From Neurospora crassa OR74A (lineage: Eukaryota; Ascomycota; Sordariomycetes; Sordariales; Sordariaceae): a stretch of 64,000 bases of DNA. Both the position numbers and the translations under genes were made by a program. The stretch spans positions 3,100,001 through 3,164,000 of the forward strand of contig NC_026501.1 of the NCBI RefSeq assembly GCF_000182925.2. Reading direction: 5' to 3'. Below are positions 22,315 to 34,047 of this stretch, piece after piece; positions within the stretch are counted from its first letter, which is position 1; each line of letters starts with the position of its first letter. Below the pieces are notes generated by a model. That model was not told the DNA's origin. It ran no database searches and saw nothing but the letters and a program-made list of their open reading frames with translations.

Positions 22315-24196
22315 CTATTTCAGTATCTGCATTTCCTCAATCCGTTCTGGGGCAAACCCGTCCTTGTAGCGCTCCCACATCTTTTCCAGCTCCTTTACAT
22401 AAAGGCCGTGTAGCTGGTCAATCTCGCTTGTCTCCAGGTCGCTCTCGGCCCTCTTTGTAACCCGGATCGGCTTGCCGACAACAATGTTCAACGGCCGGCG
22501 GTATGGCATCAGGCCCACATCGTAGTTGAAAATGCCTCTTCCATGCAAAAACGGCAGAGTGAACTTGAGGGTTCGGAGCACAAACATCTGGAGCCTATGC
22601 AAGTACGGATGGCTCTTGGGACTGACCTGATCGTAGAGATCGTTCTCGCCAAATGCGAGCACGGGGACGATGTCAGCGCCAGTGCGCATGGCCACCTTGA
22701 CGAAGCCCTTGCGCTCGCCGAGCACGAGACGGAGTGTACCAGGTTGAGCCTCCAGTGATTCTCGAGCACCACCAATAACAATGGTAACAGCACGGCCCGC
22801 GCCGTGACCGTCAGTACCGCCGCGGCTGAGGATATTGGTGATTGACTCCTTCGAAACGGAGCGGAGGCCCATGCTAAGGATATAGTCGCGGTAAATCGGA
22901 ATGCGGAAGTTACTGTCCAGGGTAAGCAGGCTGTTGGTAATTCCGGGGAATTTCTCAGAGAAACCGAGGGCTTCGGTGGCAAAAGCGGCGTAAGCGCCAT
23001 GTGAGATGATGCCGTGGGGGTGATAACCAAAGATGTACTTCCTATCGGCGGGAAGATCGTGCGTCTTGTGCAGCTTAGCCGGGAAGTAGTCTGCAAAGAA
23101 GTGCCAGATTCGGGAGTGCCGGAATCTTTCTGAGCGGAAGCGCAACTTTCCATCGGATGCTGCTTTGCTAAGCAGCATATGAAGAAGATATGGGATAACC
23201 AATGGCCAGAGTAAAGGGATGGCGCACAGGAAGAAAAAGAAGGATACGGTAGTGGCAATAATCAGCGAGTGTAGCAGAACCGCCAGGGTCTGGAGTCTTC
23301 GCTGTAAAGGTATGTTAAATGGCGCAAATCTGATGCCGGCAGCCTGGTATGCGTTGGCTCTATCCCGCTCCATTTGTGCCAGCTCATTGTCGCTGCCCTC
23401 AAAATACAATGAAGGGTATTCGTCGTACAAGGCTTGTTTCTCTCGTCTGACATCGTGGTCCGCATTGCTGGGCTCCTCTCGAGCTGTGTTGTCATGAATT
23501 GGGAGTACGGTCTTCTTGGCAGCCTTCTCGGCTGGTTCCTCGCGGGCACCCTCCTGCGGGAGATCTTCAACTCTTTCCTCTGTTCCCTCCTTCGTTCCAC
23601 TCTCCTTCAAGGCATCCTTGAGAGCATCAGCATAATCAATACCGGTACTCGGCGCCGTTCCTGCCGTTTGCGAAACTTCTGTCCGCGGAGTGTCCGTCTC
23701 GAGGACCCCATCGACTTGGGTGGAGGAAGGCGTAGCCGGATTGGTAGTTGCTGGGTCTGAGATCGAAAAATCGGCGGACTCATCCGTCACCGCTCTCTTG
23801 TCCTTGTTTGACATCTTGGCCGGCTTTTCGTGGGAGGCTTTAGTGTTCAATGATCCCAACGATGCGCTGGCGCTGGCAGTGGCGGTAGAATCAACACTAG
23901 TTGTTGAAGGTTTCAGGTCGGGTATCTGACGGATATTAGTATGTGCGTGGTGAAAACCGACAATTGAAGTCACTTACAGAAGTCTTGGTGTGTAGCTGTT
24001 TCTCCTTCTGATTCGCCGGGGTGCCGGAGGCCTGATCAGCAGAGGCTGAGGTCTGAGCTGCGTGTTTATCGACCCCTTTTAGCACCGGTATCTCACTGTG
24101 AGCCGCTTTCTGGTTGTTCTTTTTGTTTTTCTTGCCGGACTTCTTTCTGGACAGGGAACCGCTCCGCGGAGGAAGGGGTCCAGAGGCGTCTGCCAT
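22315..24196 (-). CDS. dga1: diacylglycerol O-acyltransferase, DGAT2/DGA1 family
   Basis: Catalyses the last step of triacylglycerol synthesis (diacylglycerol plus acyl-CoA) at the ER and lipid droplets. Two exons, 24196-23978 and 23925-22315, join in phase across a 52-base intron with an ACTAAT branch point and give 609 aa. Seen: a membrane hairpin at about 284-325 (LIIATTVSFFFFLCAIPLLW); the YFP motif before the active site; catalytic-type HPHG at 375-378; then GGARESLEAQPGTLRLVL, GADIVPVLAFGENDLYDQV and RGIFNYDVGLMPYRRPLNI, all diagnostic of DGAT2. The N-terminal region of about 270 residues is Ser/Thr/Glu/Lys-rich with a KKSGKKNKKNNQK cluster, unusually long for the family (yeast Dga1 is 418 aa), and is probably disordered. 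The ATG at 24196 is the only in-frame ATG of the first exon. It is convergent with the preceding gene. Confidence 0.93.
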
Positions 24197-26268
24197 GGCA
24201 AGATGTGTGATGGGAGTCCCAGTAGTTGATTGCTCACCTCGGTAGAAAATAAAATCAAGAGGCGGTCCTTGACTGAGTGAGGATGTACCAGACGGGTTTT
24301 GAGGCGTGGTCAGACTCCTCGGTGGCCGTAGCTGAAAGGTGCCTACAAGAAGGTACGGTGCAGCGTGGTGGTCAGATGTTCTTGAGTTGACGACTGCGGA
24401 CGCTGTCACGCTTAGTAACGTATGGCGAGAAGTATTGACGCGCCTTCCTTGCTCATTCTACACTACAGTCAACATGGGACCTCAAGCATGCAGCAAGCCC
24501 AGGGCAGCATTGGGCAGGCAGAGGAACGGGCAGGTGACAGGGCAGGGACTTGACGACAGAGAAGCAGCGAGTGAGTGCGGCGAGGGGTTCTCCTGGTCTA
24601 GCAGCCATGATCCATGAAACGGGAGTAGGAAGCAGCTAGGGATCGATGACCGAGGAAGCTACTACGTAGTTTGACGAGGAAAGTTGGAAGGAGCTATGAA
24701 TCGGTATTCTCACATCTCGATTAAAAGCGGGCATGGATGAATGAGAGGGAGCCTGCGAGAAAGAATTGACAAGTGTACAATGAGCAACGTACATACCTTT
24801 TCTGACTTGGGATTTGTCAAAGCAATGTTCACATTCCATCAGTCTCTGTAGATGGGACCAGCCGAGGTGCTCGAGCGATGAGATGCCTGGTGGTTTGACA
24901 AAATGTGTAGGGCATGCATGCAATGGATGGCTTGATGTCTGGCAGCAGCGAGGGGTTGATGTTCGTGACGCTGTGGAGTCCCTGCCAGCATGTAGCTTTC
25001 GCGCATAGAGCTAACATATCATCTCATCTATTCTGTGCTTTGCTGTTAGTAGTATACTTGTCAGATGTCTATGACGCTCTCGGGTGGAGTGATCTCGGCA
25101 GGGACCGAGGTCCCGAAAGCTCCCGTCCTGCCTGCTCGTTCCCTTCGGGAATGGCCCGGAGGCTGCACAACTTCCAAGCACCACCCCAGAGCAGACTAAC
25201 AGCGAGCAAGCTTTCTTCGGCCGCGTTTAGAGTTTTCAGATCATATTGTGCTACAGGCTCATGGCCGGGACCCCTCTCCTCATCGTTATGATGCGCAAAG
25301 GAAGTTTTCACGCCTTGAGACAGAACATCATGATGAAGATGACGGCTATAATTTTACTGGATCTATCAAAGCCATCGATTTAGGCCAGAGCCTCAGAAAA
25401 GACAAGACCATGACCCATCTGTCTCAGCGACAGCATCTTGCACCTCAACCCCGACTAGGCGCAGTGGCCTTATAGTAGACATTACCGTACACGTGTATAC
25501 ATACATGCCTTCCATCACCATGCAATGCGGTTGAACAGTAAGATGCACGTTGAGATCAGGCAGCATTCATACGATAGATACTTGTTTACTCTTCCTCCCG
25601 ACACTTTTGCGTTTCGCTGCCCCATCTGTGTTGTCCCAAATTTATTCACTAACAGTGGTCCTTGCCTAAAGCCCAATACCATAAACCTCGTTTGCAGATC
25701 ATAAAAACTTATTAGCAGAAGCAAAGCATAACACGCTTATTTGGCGGACAGACGGATAGCCTCAACTGCATCATGCCTCACCTCGGCATGAACTCAACGT
25801 GGGCTATGACCATCAAACCGCGCTTATGTTGTCTGTTGATTGCCCTCTAGGAGCTATCCTCCCGCCATGTAAGGATTATCGAAGCCAGGCGTGTGCCAGT
25901 GACACCACCATCTACTAGGATGAAACAGCCAAAGCCGAAAAGCAAAAGCAACACTTGCGAACTGATTCTAGACTCCGGACCAGACGCCGCGTGAACTACG
26001 TGAAGCCTATCAAAACGCCATGCCGGCCACCTAACCTCCAACCTAGAAAAGATACGAGTCCCGCCTTTCGGCTAAGCATATTGCCGGAGTCGAAAACTGA
26101 CAGGTCCGACCGGACACTCGACTTATTCCCCACTCGCATATCCTCCATGTTGTCTTTGTCCGTGTCCATATAGAAATGAATGGATTGTCACTTTCCGGTG
26201 ACGCCAATCATGTGCTGAATCCATGCCTCACTCGCCCAAGCAGCGACCTCCGGAGCGAGTTCGCGTTC
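24197..26268. other. 2.1 kb intergenic region
   Basis: It holds the promoter of the DGAT2 gene (adjacent to 24196, minus strand) and the 3' UTR of the zinc-finger gene that ends at 26269. The open frames are short and unrecognised. No repeat of note was seen. Confidence 0.5.
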
Positions 26269-28692
26269 CTATTGCTGTGCTGCAGGCGGGGGTTCTTGCG
26301 TCTCCGTAGGGACGTGTTGTTGCTGGTGCTCTGGCTGATGATGTTGTTGCTGATGCTCTGGCTGGTGTCCTGGCTGGTGCTCTGACTGGGGCTCAGGCTG
26401 GTGCTCGGGTTGGTGTTCAGATTGGTGTTGCTGCTGATGGCCCTGCTGATGCTCTTGCTGATGCTGAGGTAGGTGCTCTTGAAGATTGGCTTCTTGATTT
26501 TCCTCGTGATGATGTTCTGGTTGATGGTGGAGTTGGTGTTGCTGCTGATGTTGATGCTGCTGCTGTTGCCGGAGCGCCGTGACCTCGGCAGTCAGGACAG
26601 AAATGTGCTGTTCATGATTGGTACACTTGGCCGTCAAATTTGTTAGAGTCTGGTTCAAAGAAGAGATATGTTGCTCATATGTGTTGATCTTGGCCACTAG
26701 CTCGGCACTGTTTTGGTTCAAAACAGAGATATGTTGCTCGTGTGAGTTGAGCTTAGCTGTCAGCTCGGTATTGGTTTGGCTTGTTGCCTCCACCATAGAC
26801 TGCAAGTGTTTGAACTTGTCCTCCATGTGCTGCACGTACGACCATACACCCTGCTCACCAGCGGCGAAAAGGTTGTTGCCGTCGACCATGCCGGGCCTAT
26901 TAGGTCCAGGAGGTCCGCCCGAAGCGCGGTTCCGTCCACGAGCGGCCGTTTGTTGGGTTGCCGGAGAAGCAGGCGCACTAGTGTTGCCTTGGGACGGGTC
27001 TCGGTCAGCAGGAGGGTATTGGGAAAGCCAGGCTTGTTCGGCCGCTGGTGACATACCGTGAGATGGCAGTGATAACCCAGAAGCTGGAGCTTGTTCCGCT
27101 GGTCTGAAATGGGGCTGCTGAGGTGCTGCTCGTTGACGCGTGAGAGCATCGTGACTAAGCGCGGTGGGCTGAGCTGTCCCCGGACTCAGAGGTTTGGGAC
27201 TCTCCGTCATCCCAGTCTGCGAATACATGGTCGTGCCACCCGAGCTAAGGGGTATAGATGATATGCTGGTGTGAGGAGTGTGGTTGTTTGGCACGCTTGG
27301 AGAAGTAGGCGGACCAGTAGACCCGCGATCAACGTTTGGAGGATATAGACCGCCAGGTCGGGGACCTGCGGGGGGATAAGTGCTCGAGTGAGCAGCATAA
27401 CCATCGGGAGCTGTTTGGCCGGGTACATGTTGGGCTTTGATGGCCGGCAAACTTAGCCGACGGCGCTCCTCCTCCGCTGCAGCGAGTTCACCCTCAGCAG
27501 CAACCTCATACATAACATTCGACAGCCCTGAATCATCTGCTCCGGTCGGGTTCACACTATCGTAATCCTCGTCTCCGAAATTTCCCATGCTAGGCCTGCG
27601 ACCGGCACAACCGCCAGCTCCTTTACTGTGTCTCGCCAACGCATCCCCACGAGCAAACTTCCTATCGCACTTTGGACATATGTGCGGCTTCTCGCCCGTG
27701 TGGAGTTTGCTGTGCCGCTTAAGATCGTGTAATCTTCGAAACCTCATCTGGCACGTGGAGCAAACATAGGGCTTTTCTTGGCTATGAGTGAGCAGATGGC
27801 TTTTGAGGTTGTGGTGTCTAGTAAACTCGGTGGAGCAGTAGGGGCACTTGTGCTTCTTTGAGCCTGGTGACCGAGGCGTCACATCCGCACCCTGAGCATT
27901 CGGTATGGGCATACTCATTCCTCGAGAAGGAGGGGCCGGTGCTGACATAGGAGTGCCGTGCGGAAGGACTCCGGGATAGGACAGTGATGATGGAGGTTTA
28001 TCTTGAGGTTCCATTTGCGCATCAGGCTGTGGCGCATAAAGCCGCTGATCCTCCCGGGAGTCGACGTCCATGGGCACAGGACTATTGACTACCTCGCCTG
28101 ACGCGTTGGCAAGATTGGGGGCGCTCGGTGCGCTTGGCTGGTTGACACCTTTGAGTTCATTGGTAACCGCGGTTGGCGCTGGGATAGTAACGGCACTCAG
28201 TGCCCTAGCAGCAGCATCAGCGGCAGCATCCAGACTCGACAATGGCGGCACGCTTGGCGCGTCGGCTGGTCGAGCCAAACCCGACGGCGCTCCGGACATG
28301 AGGTCGGCCAGAGGGCTATGGGTCAGGTTTTCGGATGCTGCCACGGATTCAACATGGTGCTCCTCATCTCGTCGGCGTCTCTCCTCATCATGATCGGCGG
28401 TACCATTTAGGGAGGGCGGAGGCGACCTGGCAAAGCCGACCAAGCGGGCGATTTTGGAAGGGGACAGGTCGCCAGGAGAAGATGATTCTACCGAATCCGG
28501 CGATGGCGGAGTCTCCTCACGAGACCTCTTGAGCGACTTGGCCCGGGAAATCTCGGCGGCAAGAGCGAAGGCGGCGTCGGATGTGGCTGTCGGCGGTGCT
28601 TCTGGGGCGGACGAGGCTGCCGCGAGCTGCGAAGTAGCGGGTGTCGCGAGAGGTGTCTCGGTCGCCGCGAGATGCCCTTTTTCCGAAGCCAT
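26269..28692 (-). CDS. C2H2 zinc-finger transcription factor, Azf1-like
   Basis: Nuclear DNA-binding regulator with tandem C2H2 fingers. One open frame from the ATG at 28692 encodes 807 aa. The fingers lie at about 282-370 (KCPYCSTEFTRHHNLKSHL, VCSTCQMRFRRLHDLKRH, ICPKCDRKFARGDALARH) with TGEKP-type linkers. This arrangement resembles yeast Azf1, a glucose-responsive regulator; the exact ortholog is uncertain. The N-terminus is Ala/Pro/Ser-rich. Near the C-terminus there are three or four related 20-odd-residue units containing EQHIS and LNQ, predicted to coil, followed by a His/Gln/Glu-rich tail built on HQPEHQ and HQQQH words. The frame stays open 35 codons upstream without an ATG, and a GTGAGC donor at 28798 suggests a possible short upstream exon that would add a few residues before Met28692. 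Confidence 0.9.
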   Translation of the reverse strand: MASEKGHLAATETPLATPATSQLAAASSAPEAPPTATSDAAFALAAEISRAKSLKRSREETPPSPDSVESSSPGDLSPSKIARLVGFARSPPPSLNGTADHDEERRRRDEEHHVESVAASENLTHSPLADLMSGAPSGLARPADAPSVPPLSSLDAAADAAARALSAVTIPAPTAVTNELKGVNQPSAPSAPNLANASGEVVNSPVPMDVDSREDQRLYAPQPDAQMEPQDKPPSSLSYPGVLPHGTPMSAPAPPSRGMSMPIPNAQGADVTPRSPGSKKHKCPYCSTEFTRHHNLKSHLLTHSQEKPYVCSTCQMRFRRLHDLKRHSKLHTGEKPHICPKCDRKFARGDALARHSKGAGGCAGRRPSMGNFGDEDYDSVNPTGADDSGLSNVMYEVAAEGELAAAEEERRRLSLPAIKAQHVPGQTAPDGYAAHSSTYPPAGPRPGGLYPPNVDRGSTGPPTSPSVPNNHTPHTSISSIPLSSGGTTMYSQTGMTESPKPLSPGTAQPTALSHDALTRQRAAPQQPHFRPAEQAPASGLSLPSHGMSPAAEQAWLSQYPPADRDPSQGNTSAPASPATQQTAARGRNRASGGPPGPNRPGMVDGNNLFAAGEQGVWSYVQHMEDKFKHLQSMVEATSQTNTELTAKLNSHEQHISVLNQNSAELVAKINTYEQHISSLNQTLTNLTAKCTNHEQHISVLTAEVTALRQQQQHQHQQQHQLHHQPEHHHEENQEANLQEHLPQHQQEHQQGHQQQHQSEHQPEHQPEPQSEHQPGHQPEHQQQHHQPEHQQQHVPTETQEPPPAAQQ

Positions 28693-31600
28693 AAGGTCAC
28701 CCGAAACTCTAGACGACGTCGCTTGAAGCCGCCCAATCGAAGGTTTAGGTGGTCCAAATAAATATATGGATGCACTGCTATCACGCTTTAGGCTCACCGT
28801 CGTCCAGGCAGCATCACCAAGTGATGATGTGTTGGAGGCTTTGATGTGTGGCTGGAGAGCGTGGCGAGAGCTCTCTAAGTTGGAGACTCGCGGCGCGGCC
28901 TTTGGAGGAGTCGTGAATAAGTAGTCAGTGGCGGTTCGTTAAAAGCACCGACTGGAACCGGCAGATGATGGGCCACGTCAATGGGTGGGATGGTGATCTA
29001 GACAGAGGATGCAATGGCTACAGCTAGCAATCGACTGAAGCTCAAAGATCGAACGTATTGATGGCAAGAGCACGCTGTATTTAGGGAGAGGTGGAGGTGG
29101 AATCCAGAGCTGGGGGTGCTTCCAAAGTGGTGAGCCTCATGCCAGCGGTTGAGAGGAAAGGCTGTGCCGGGGGACCGCGGGGAGGAAGGGAAAAAAATGG
29201 GCTGGGTTGTGTGGAGGTGCACGGGCTGACAGCCGACCGCCAAGAGGCAATAAATGGCCGTAGTTCCAAGACTGCTTTCTGTCCAATAAGGCTTGACTGA
29301 CAGCTGCCCGCCATGCTTTTCCAGCTGTCTTCTGTAGCCTTGGTGTGGTGTGTGTTTGGCTGCATGTGCACACCACCGTGATCTCACCCGCCGCCCCCCC
29401 CCCCCTTCTCAATCGTTGCTCAGCTCTTCCACCACCGATCATCCAGCCAATTGGTCTCAGATAAAAACTAGCCATCTCATTTACTCGAACATGGCTTCAT
29501 CCAGCACATTACTGATTAGATATATCTCTTTACTGGCATTGCGCTTCATTAGACACAGCTATCTAATTTCTCCAAGCTCTTAGCTACTCGGCGCTCCAGC
29601 TGCTCAAGTGGGCCCATTGGATGAGCAGTCATTGAACGCCGACAGACTGGACGTCAGTCCTTTGCGACGGTGTTTCGGGCAAGCGTCCACGGCTGACAAC
29701 AAGCTCAAATGGCAGGTCTATGCATGCCTCCTTTCTGAATCGCCAACCGTAGCTCGAAGCTGCAAGCGGGAGAGGTCAAGATCATTTATCGGTTACGGCT
29801 GAACGGTGGCTGTGTTGCTTCGTGTTCGAATCCTCGGCTGAACACCACCACATTCCACCCACGCCGCCGAGGCGCCACTAAGAAGTATCGCGAGATCAAG
29901 TGGCGCAGGCATCCGGGTAACGTAATCTTATTACTTGAATTGGAATTGTGTAGCTTGGAGTATGCCTCCACCGTCTGAACGATATTGAACACAACCAGGC
30001 TGCCTGTCTCAAGACCGACTTTGAGCGATGTTCTTACTTGAATTCTTTCTTCAGATATCCGTGAGTGGTGCCGTCACCAATGCCACAGATCACTTTTTCA
30101 CTAACTGCTCGCTGTGCGACATAAGCCAGATGTTCGGCGGTCAGCTACACAGTAGACGTCGGCTCGATAAAGAGCCGCTTCACTCTTTCTACTGATTGTA
30201 ACTGTCATACGAAGCAGTCGTCTCTCTGCCATCCAAAAGGTGGACGTTAGGCATGGCCTAACCACATCAAATCGAGTTTGATACAATGGTAGACCTACCA
30301 TCTGCAACTCCTGATAGTGTCTTGGAGTCAACGCCCCGCGAACGTTTACCTGCCCACTTTCGCTACTCTTCTGCGCCGTTGGACACTCAATGGACGGTTT
30401 AATGTTCGGACTGCCTTAAAGAATGTCAAGAATGCCTGCTCATGCGGACGGTTAATACAAATACAGAGGGAGGGTGAGTGCTTTTCAGTCAACACAACTG
30501 TCAGCTTGAAGACAGCATGTGGATCTGAGGAAGCGGAAGCAATAGCGTCTTTTCTTCCATGCCTGTGACTCTGGAGCTCTAGCTATTCACTTGTGCCCCC
30601 GACGAATGAAGTTCACTGACAAATTCCAAATGCACTCAACTGATCAGCAATAATGAGTGGATCAGTAAGGATCAAGTTTCTTCAGTGTTGGTAGCTCTTC
30701 TGCGTTCTGATAATCTGGCCCCCGGCCCCAATATCGAGTGCTCAGAGATGATGATCGGCAAACATAAGACTGGCCAGACTCGGTCCGGGTAGTTCTTGTA
30801 TCGGACAACAATGCGGGATGTATCCGATCATAACCTGGGGTCTGGTTATCTTCACAAGGCCGATCACTCTCGTATCTTCATCGCTTCGACGAGCAACGAT
30901 CTTGTCATCGTTCATGCAAATGCCAAACAGACATCGATCCATCAATGACATATTCTGTGCTGATGATAGTGGGAACAGACAGCTCCTCATCTCCCCTGCT
31001 AGCACGACACTTGTTCTTCGATCGATCGTTCGGGGCTCGGGCCACTTCTAGCATTCCTGACGACCTGGAGATTGGTTTGTTGGGCTATCACCTGGGCCAT
31101 CGTATTCAGCGTTCCAGTATCGCGATCTGTTGAGACTTGGTGCAGCCTCTCAATTTCCACTGGGTACCAGGTCGGCGTGATGCAGTGGAATGTTCGTGGC
31201 ATCCGGATGTATTCCAACGGTTGCTATAACAGTCCAAAAAGACCGCTCACATGGACAGGCGTTCAGCCGAGATTAGGGGTTTAATCAACCCAAAGCTGGA
31301 GCGAGAGATGGACCGCAGGGTTTATAAGAGGGCGATAAGATAACGGCACATTTTTGACTTTGCTCTGGTCGGGTGTTGAGCGTCCAGCCAAAAGCTTGAT
31401 AGCCATCCATCGAAAGATACCTAAACATAGTATACGCCGGGATATGTTGGCCCGTGCGATTTAAGGACAGGGAAACGCTTGAGGCAACGCATGAAAGAGC
31501 AGCCTTTCATAACAGAGAAGGAAAAAAGCAACGCAGTGTCCAGCAGAACAGCGTCGTCGTCAAGCAAAAAATCGATGTTTCGACATGAGACAAGATAAAG

Positions 31601-32897
31601 AAACAACAGGAACACACATACCGAGCTTATGGTGATCGTGCCTGGATTCGTCCGATGTCACGTCGTTAAATTTCCTGCTCGCAATGTACCTGTCATCCGA
31701 GCTGTATTCTCATGCAGCTGAACCGCAGGGTCTGTTCACAACCGCACTGACCGCTGTCATCTCTCCTTTTCAGACAACTACCTCACTTCGACAGGTCTGC
31801 AACAACAAGTGGCCAAAGATTTCTCACCAGAAGTCTTGGAACTCGTACAGTAGCACCGTCTACTATCAGCAAAATGTTCTAAGAAAAGGGAAGCGAAAAC
31901 ACAACCTGACGAGGTTGTTGCTGGATCGTAAATCGACCCACCCTTCCCATCCTGCCCAGTGCCCACTAAGGCGAAGCCAGCTTGCTAATGCACCCTAAAC
32001 CATAGCAGGTTAGTCAGGAACAGAAACCTGCGAGACTACACTAATTCAGCAGGGATTCAATTGACGATAAACGGGATCAGGCCAAACCGCGCTGCCCATC
32101 CGGTCACTCCTGGGGATAGTTGCCCGCCTATTTAGAGCATATGGGAGAAGGCCGAGGGTAGCAATGATTAGCACAATCTCCGGAGCCGCCTTTTCCATAG
32201 AGTCAAAGCATGAAACGGACAATGCCATCGGACAACAGTCCAGAGAATGATTCTCTGTGTGGACTGTGCTGCGACTGCCGCTGCCGGCCGGGGAGGACAG
32301 AAACACAATTCTCGGCACTTCCAAGTGACGGGGAGACAGGTCGGCAAGGCCTTGGTTCCATTGTCTGGGTGCAACTGGGGAGAGCCGGGAAGCCCTGACT
32401 TTTATACGAAGCAGAGTTACATACGTAGCTACCTAAACTTTGCCGTATGCCCTTCCTTCTCTTGCATCGAAGGGTGGCGTTAGAAGGACTCACTATATAG
32501 CCGGGGTATGTCCACGTCATCATCGTGCTTGCGCGGCCGCAGGGGCAGTGGCACAGCGCAATAAATAAAACAAACATCGAAGCGGTGGAAAATTGCTGAT
32601 GGATGGCGTCCTCTTACTCATCGTAGTGTTATGGAAAAATAGAAGCCTCTGGCCAATCTTGGCCAATCTCCAGTTTCCTCCATCCCCCCGTCGTCCATGA
32701 GAGGGTGGCCTCTGCTCATCTCCTCCCCTGCTGATGCTGCGCAAAGACCCTGGCACTCAACAGCTTTTGCCAATCACAGCGAGCGGTTCCTGAATTCTCT
32801 CTCGCCAAATCCAATGCCTGCACGTGCGTTCCTGAGGTTCCTGGTTCCTGTGCCTTGCAGTGTACCGCAGCCGCTCTGGTTGACAGACAGACAGACA

Positions 32898-32946
32898 AAC
32901 ACACACACACACACACACATACACACACGTGCGCGCGCACACACAA
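32898..32946. repeat. (CA)n microsatellite
   Basis: About 49 bases of CA dinucleotides interrupted once by TA and by a short GCGCGC segment. It gives false Thr/His- or Val/Cys-rich frames on both strands. Confidence 0.92.
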
Positions 32947-33974
32947 AGACAATGTGACATTGTTGTGCTGGGTAGCTGCCACTTTCCTCTCGTGGCATCG
33001 ATACTTCTCTTGGTTCCCTAGAAGCGCAATTCGTCAAGGAAGAAAGGATCTCCAGTGGTTGTCCTGCGGTCCGGCGGGAAAATGGCGGGCGCGTCGGGTC
33101 CAGGGCAGGTGGCCGAGCTGGCAGACGACGGAAGCCAGCCAGACCACCCAGACGGCGAATCGGCGAGGGCCCTGGTTGTGGTTCCCCAGACACTGCATGT
33201 CTCTGGCAGGAAGCGTCTAAGGGTGCCCTGTCACGGTCTCTTCATTTCGCTCGAGTCACGTTGCTTTTCCGCCCGGCGGATGGGGCCCCTTGGAGCCCTT
33301 TGCCAGAAAGAGTCTTGCCCCGTTCCACTGCAGTGCAGCCCACCTTCCTGCCCACCGCTCGCTTCGCACGCCTTCGTACTGTGTGTATGTACCACGCTCG
33401 TTAGTAAGTGTAGTGTAGTGCAGTGCAGTGCAGGGTTCTAGGTCTGCAGTCCAAGGGGGTCACAACAGTCGCTAGTAGTGTACATCCACTACTTGAGCTC
33501 GCCTCCTCCACTTTCTCTTGCTCCGTTTCTTTCACTCCCTTGGACGGTTCCTTCAACTTGGTTGTTTCCACCTCCACATCATCGGCGCCCTTTCGCTTTT
33601 TTTTTTCGCGATCAGGATTTCCATCCAACAGAGAGTCCTCGATTCTCTACCACATTCTTTTGGAACAACAGCGGTGTCACTCTTTTAGAAATTGGGATCA
33701 GGCTGTTGTCTAGTACAGACGCCCGTCCAGACCAGCAGGTGAGTAGCTCTGCAAAATGTTCAACCTCAATCCACACTACGGCGCGGATGGGACCAGGTGT
33801 GCCTTGTGGATGATCTCAGACAATGGTGATCTTTTATCGAGATCAGCCTTTATTTTTTTTTTGTTTCGCCTCAAAGAGATCCACGAAGGGTTCAGCGCCA
33901 GCCTGGGCAGTATCTAAGTTGGAAAACAAAGACTGACAGGGACGGTCGATGATTAGCAAGCATTCACTTTCCTG

Positions 33975-33984
33975 TAAATAAAAG
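33975..33984 (+). promoter_or_regulatory. TATA-like box of the SUN-family gene
   Basis: TAAATAAAAG lies 64-73 bases upstream of the ATG at 34048 and is followed by a CA-rich leader (ACAAACACCAGAAACC). This layout is typical of strongly expressed secreted-protein genes in filamentous fungi. It is inferred from position only. Confidence 0.4.
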
Positions 33985-34047
33985 CCGTTACACAAACACC
34001 AGAAACCCTGTCCTCGACAACATCATTCCGCTTCAAAAACAGCGAAA

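Larger units (their letters stand above)
28693..34047. other. 5.4 kb divergent intergenic region, promoters of zinc-finger and SUN genes
   Basis: No supportable gene. The left end contains the zinc-finger gene promoter and leader, with a C run near 29394-29405. The right part contains a CA/TG microsatellite (32898-32946), a repeated AGTGTAGTGCAGTGCAGTG tract near 33410-33430, C/T-rich stretches and a TATA-like box ahead of the SUN gene. The frames between 29 and 33 kb are short and unrecognised. Confidence 0.5.

Noticed and set aside
29760-29850. Possible tRNA (GTTCGAATCC B-box-like word)
   Set aside because: The flanking bases do not form a T stem or an acceptor stem, and no A box at the right distance was found.
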